Of a stretch of 62,317 nt of DNA, positions 61,172 through 62,317 are shown piece by piece (within the stretch, counting starts at the first letter, position 1; each line of letters starts with the position of its first letter). The position numbers were made by a program, and so were the translations under genes. Source of the DNA: an uncultured Oscillospiraceae bacterium (GTDB taxonomy: Bacteria; Bacillota; Clostridia; Oscillospirales; Oscillospiraceae); NCBI GenBank assembly GCA_944385365.1, contig CALWWW010000012.1, forward strand, positions 1 through 62,317, given 5' to 3'. Under the pieces are notes generated by a model that did no database searches, was not told the origin of the DNA, and worked only from the letters and a program-made list of their open reading frames with translations.

Positions 61172-61341
61172 TAGAGATTCCTCCTGCTGGCGGAGCGGCG
61201 TCGTTGCTTCGGCTGCACGATACCAGCATCGGTTCTTCTTTCAGGTAGGTCAGCAGCTATAGACTCATCCAGCGGATTGATGCCATTGGCCAGCTTGTCC
61301 AGATACCCCTTGGCATGCTTCATAAGTTCCAGTTCCGTCAT
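61171..61341 (-). CDS. Small protein coupled to the SNF2 helicase
   Basis: A 56-codon gene: MTELELMKHAKGYLDKLANG at the N-terminus, then INPLDESI and a basic tail (PKQRRRSASRRNL). AAGGAGGT precedes the ATG at 61341. The stop TAA shares one base with the helicase ATG, so translation is coupled. The KHAKGYLDKLANGINPLD pattern recalls a small protein I have seen preceding such helicases in clostridia; function unknown, possibly a partner or specificity subunit. Here the C-terminal half looks shorter than I would expect. Confidence 0.7.
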   Translation of the reverse strand: MTELELMKHAKGYLDKLANGINPLDESIAADLPERRTDAGIVQPKQRRRSASRRNL

Positions 61342-61385
61342 GGCCTATACCTCCTTTTTCCAACATCCTCAGCCAGAAAATAGCG

Positions 61386-61799
61386 TCACGGGGCGATTCC
61401 CTGTGACCGTCCGCACCATGCTGCAATCTCAGCAATCAGCTCCAGGGGCAGCGGTTTCTCATAGGGAAACTGGATGGCCCCCTTGCTGGTTTTGTATTCT
61501 GTAAGCTGATTCGCAAAAGCACGCACCGCGTCCGGGCCCGGATACAAACCAATGTGCTTTTTGAACGCTGCAAACTGGATAAGGTTCCGCTTTTTCCAGT
61601 AAGTCGGCATACTCCAGGAAATTTTTTGAACGGCATCCGGCAAGGCATTTTTAATGATGTCGTTGATTTGGCGAAGGTATGGCTGGGCATTTTCCGGCTG
61701 CTGTGCAATATATTCCTCAATGGTTTGCGGCGCTGGACCGCAGTAATGATCTTGATTGGTACGTTTAAAGCTCCGCCCACACTTTGGACACTCCCACAT
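61386..61799 (-). CDS. DUF1801 (YdhG-like) protein with zinc-ribbon N-terminus
   Basis: A 137-aa protein. An N-terminal WECPKCGRSF resembles half of a zinc ribbon, with a further HYCG at residues 18-21. The rest is a DUF1801/YdhG-like fold: TIEEYIAQQPENAQPYLRQI, ISWSMPTYWKK and FAAFKKHIGLYPGPDA. Members are sometimes called iron chaperones, on limited evidence. GAGGTGG precedes the ATG. It is upstream of, and in line with, the small protein and helicase genes, with a gap of 44 bp. Confidence 0.85.
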   Translation of the reverse strand: MWECPKCGRSFKRTNQDHYCGPAPQTIEEYIAQQPENAQPYLRQINDIIKNALPDAVQKISWSMPTYWKKRNLIQFAAFKKHIGLYPGPDAVRAFANQLTEYKTSKGAIQFPYEKPLPLELIAEIAAWCGRSQGIAP

Positions 61800-61877
61800 G
61801 GTTTTCCACCTCTGTTATGTTATATTCAGGACTGAGTGCTATTGCAGCTCCACCGCCTTAAAGATAGTATTTTATTT

Positions 61878-61899
61878 ATCATACCACAAAGCAGCACAT
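61878..61899. repeat. 22-bp intergenic repeat, copy 2
   Basis: Matches 55299-55320 at 21 of 22 positions; again in a divergent intergenic region. Confidence 0.6.
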
Positions 61900-61976
61900 T
61901 CTTAAATCCGGGATAAGTAAAATTTGCGCCCATTTATCATAGTCCTCTATTGGGGAATTACACTCTAGTTTTCCGC

Positions 61977-61984
61977 ATACACTC
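61977..61984 (+). promoter_or_regulatory. Possible sigma-E type -10 of spoIIID
   Basis: CATACACT fits the sporulation sigma-E -10 pattern (CATACANT). The -35 region GAATTAC, 14 bp upstream, is only a partial match. spoIIID is sigma-E-dependent in Bacillus subtilis. Confidence 0.3.
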
Positions 61985-62016
61985 CACCAGTGAAAGAATT
62001 AGAGGAGTGTTGCAGC

Positions 62017-62145
62017 TTGAAGGAGAACATCGAGGAACGGGCCTGCCGTCTGGCTGTGTACATGATCGAGAACCGCGCCACCGTTCGCGCCGCGGCACAG
62101 AAATTTGGAATCAGTAAAAGTACCGTACATATAGAAGTAACTTAA
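62017..62145 (+). pseudogene. spoIIID: Truncated sporulation regulator SpoIIID
   Basis: Only 42 codons remain of a protein that is normally about 80-90 aa. KENIEERACRLAVYMIENRA and TVRAAAQKFGISKSTVH are the SpoIIID N-terminus and helix-turn-helix. Directly after EVT there are two stops (TAA TAG), where family members continue with TERLPKINP. In a shifted frame the next codons read GAA CGG TTA (ERL), so about five extra bases seem to have entered, and another stop follows soon after. The basic C-terminal DNA-binding helix is lost. TTG start with GGAG upstream. An intact copy elsewhere would be needed for sporulation. Confidence 0.7.
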
Positions 62146-62180
62146 TAGAACGGTTACTCTGGAGCATCCGATAGTAAAGC

Positions 62181-62221
62181 AGCGCCAGCCCGCAGAAAAC
62201 GGGCTGGCGCTGTAGTGTTTT
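62181..62221. terminator. Bidirectional terminator after truncated spoIIID
   Basis: AGCGCCAGCCCG and CGGGCTGGCGCT, a perfect 12-bp stem with 7-nt loop, followed by GTAGTGTTTTT on the + strand. Confidence 0.8.
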
Positions 62222-62317
62222 TATAGTTCCTCTGTCTTAAAGAGACCGCCGAAAATTTTGTGTAAAAGCGAATAGCAGACATCCTTTCCGTCAAGAATGT
62301 GAGCAGAAACCACAGAC
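62221..62317 (-). CDS. C-terminal end of an unidentified protein (cut by window edge)
   Basis: The leftward frame ends ...LDGKDVCYSLLHKIFGGLFKTEEL before TAA, immediately followed by the bidirectional terminator. About 31 residues are visible, too few to identify. The position just before a terminator supports a real gene end. Confidence 0.4.
   Translation of the reverse strand, partial: SVVSAHILDGKDVCYSLLHKIFGGLFKTEEL

Noticed and set aside
1-62317. Transposases, integrases or phage genes that would mark a mobile island
   Set aside because: None of the supported proteins belongs to such families; the evidence for transfer is limited to composition and the inverted-repeat element.

Overview
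The window looks like a chromosomal segment of a spore-forming gut Clostridia, most likely Oscillospiraceae. Supporting this are the overall gene style (AGGAGG ribosome binding sites, frequent TTG/GTG starts), an SLH-type cell-surface protein with the repeat style of that family, a damaged spoIIID, a DUF368-TrxR-TrxA cluster, and intergenic GC-rich hairpin repeats. The family placement is inference from these traits; no marker RNA gene is present. I saw no tRNA, rRNA, CRISPR array, transposase or phage gene.

Layout. (1) 0-6.8 kb, housekeeping: xpt, a lipoprotein and guaA in one leftward operon; DUF368, thioredoxin reductase and thioredoxin in another; then a rightward MATE exporter. (2) 6.8-7.7 kb: a non-coding element with perfect 24-bp terminal inverted repeats and two mirror-image arrays of hairpins whose stems covary. 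(3) 7.7-20.3 kb, sugar cassette A (leftward): mannitol-1-phosphate dehydrogenase-like enzyme, PfkB kinase, ROK repressor, and a seven-gene operon that joins a ribose-type ABC transporter to a two-component system and two extra binding proteins; then a D-lyxose isomerase. (4) 20.4-24.8 kb: AT-rich lipoprotein and small XRE regulator, an ABC exporter broken by a one-base frameshift, and a small membrane protein. (5) 25.0-34.0 kb, cassette B (rightward): zinc alcohol dehydrogenase, ROK repressor, complete ABC transporter, RhaM-like mutarotase, a second D-lyxose isomerase and a second PfkB kinase. (6) 34.0-41.4 kb, cassette C (leftward): two ROK repressors, sorbitol/xylitol-type dehydrogenase and a third ABC transporter. 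(7) 41.9-50.1 kb, cassette D (leftward): LacI repressor, L-rhamnose isomerase, a fourth ABC transporter (two permeases) and a GATase-like protein. (8) 50.5-62.3 kb: TerD + AIM24, a GH31 glycosidase, an unknown protein, an SLH/transglutaminase surface protein, a SWIM/SNF2 helicase preceded by a 56-codon gene, a DUF1801 protein, a truncated spoIIID and the end of another gene.

How it works together. Four complete ribose-family importers, two isomerase/kinase pairs, three polyol-type dehydrogenases, four ROK repressors and one LacI repressor make this a pentose/hexose/polyol and deoxysugar utilisation island. Cassettes A and B share paralogous isomerase and kinase enzymes but differ in dehydrogenase, regulator and transporter, which suggests parallel routes for related sugars joining at the same kind of ketose phosphate. 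Several promoters carry clear palindromes placed over or next to the -10 element. In cassette A two near-identical operators 95 bp apart bracket one promoter, and a third copy sits before the lyxose isomerase gene.

All coordinates and start choices are by eye from the sequence. Family names come from recognised motifs, not database searches. Substrate assignments for the transporters and kinases are inference.
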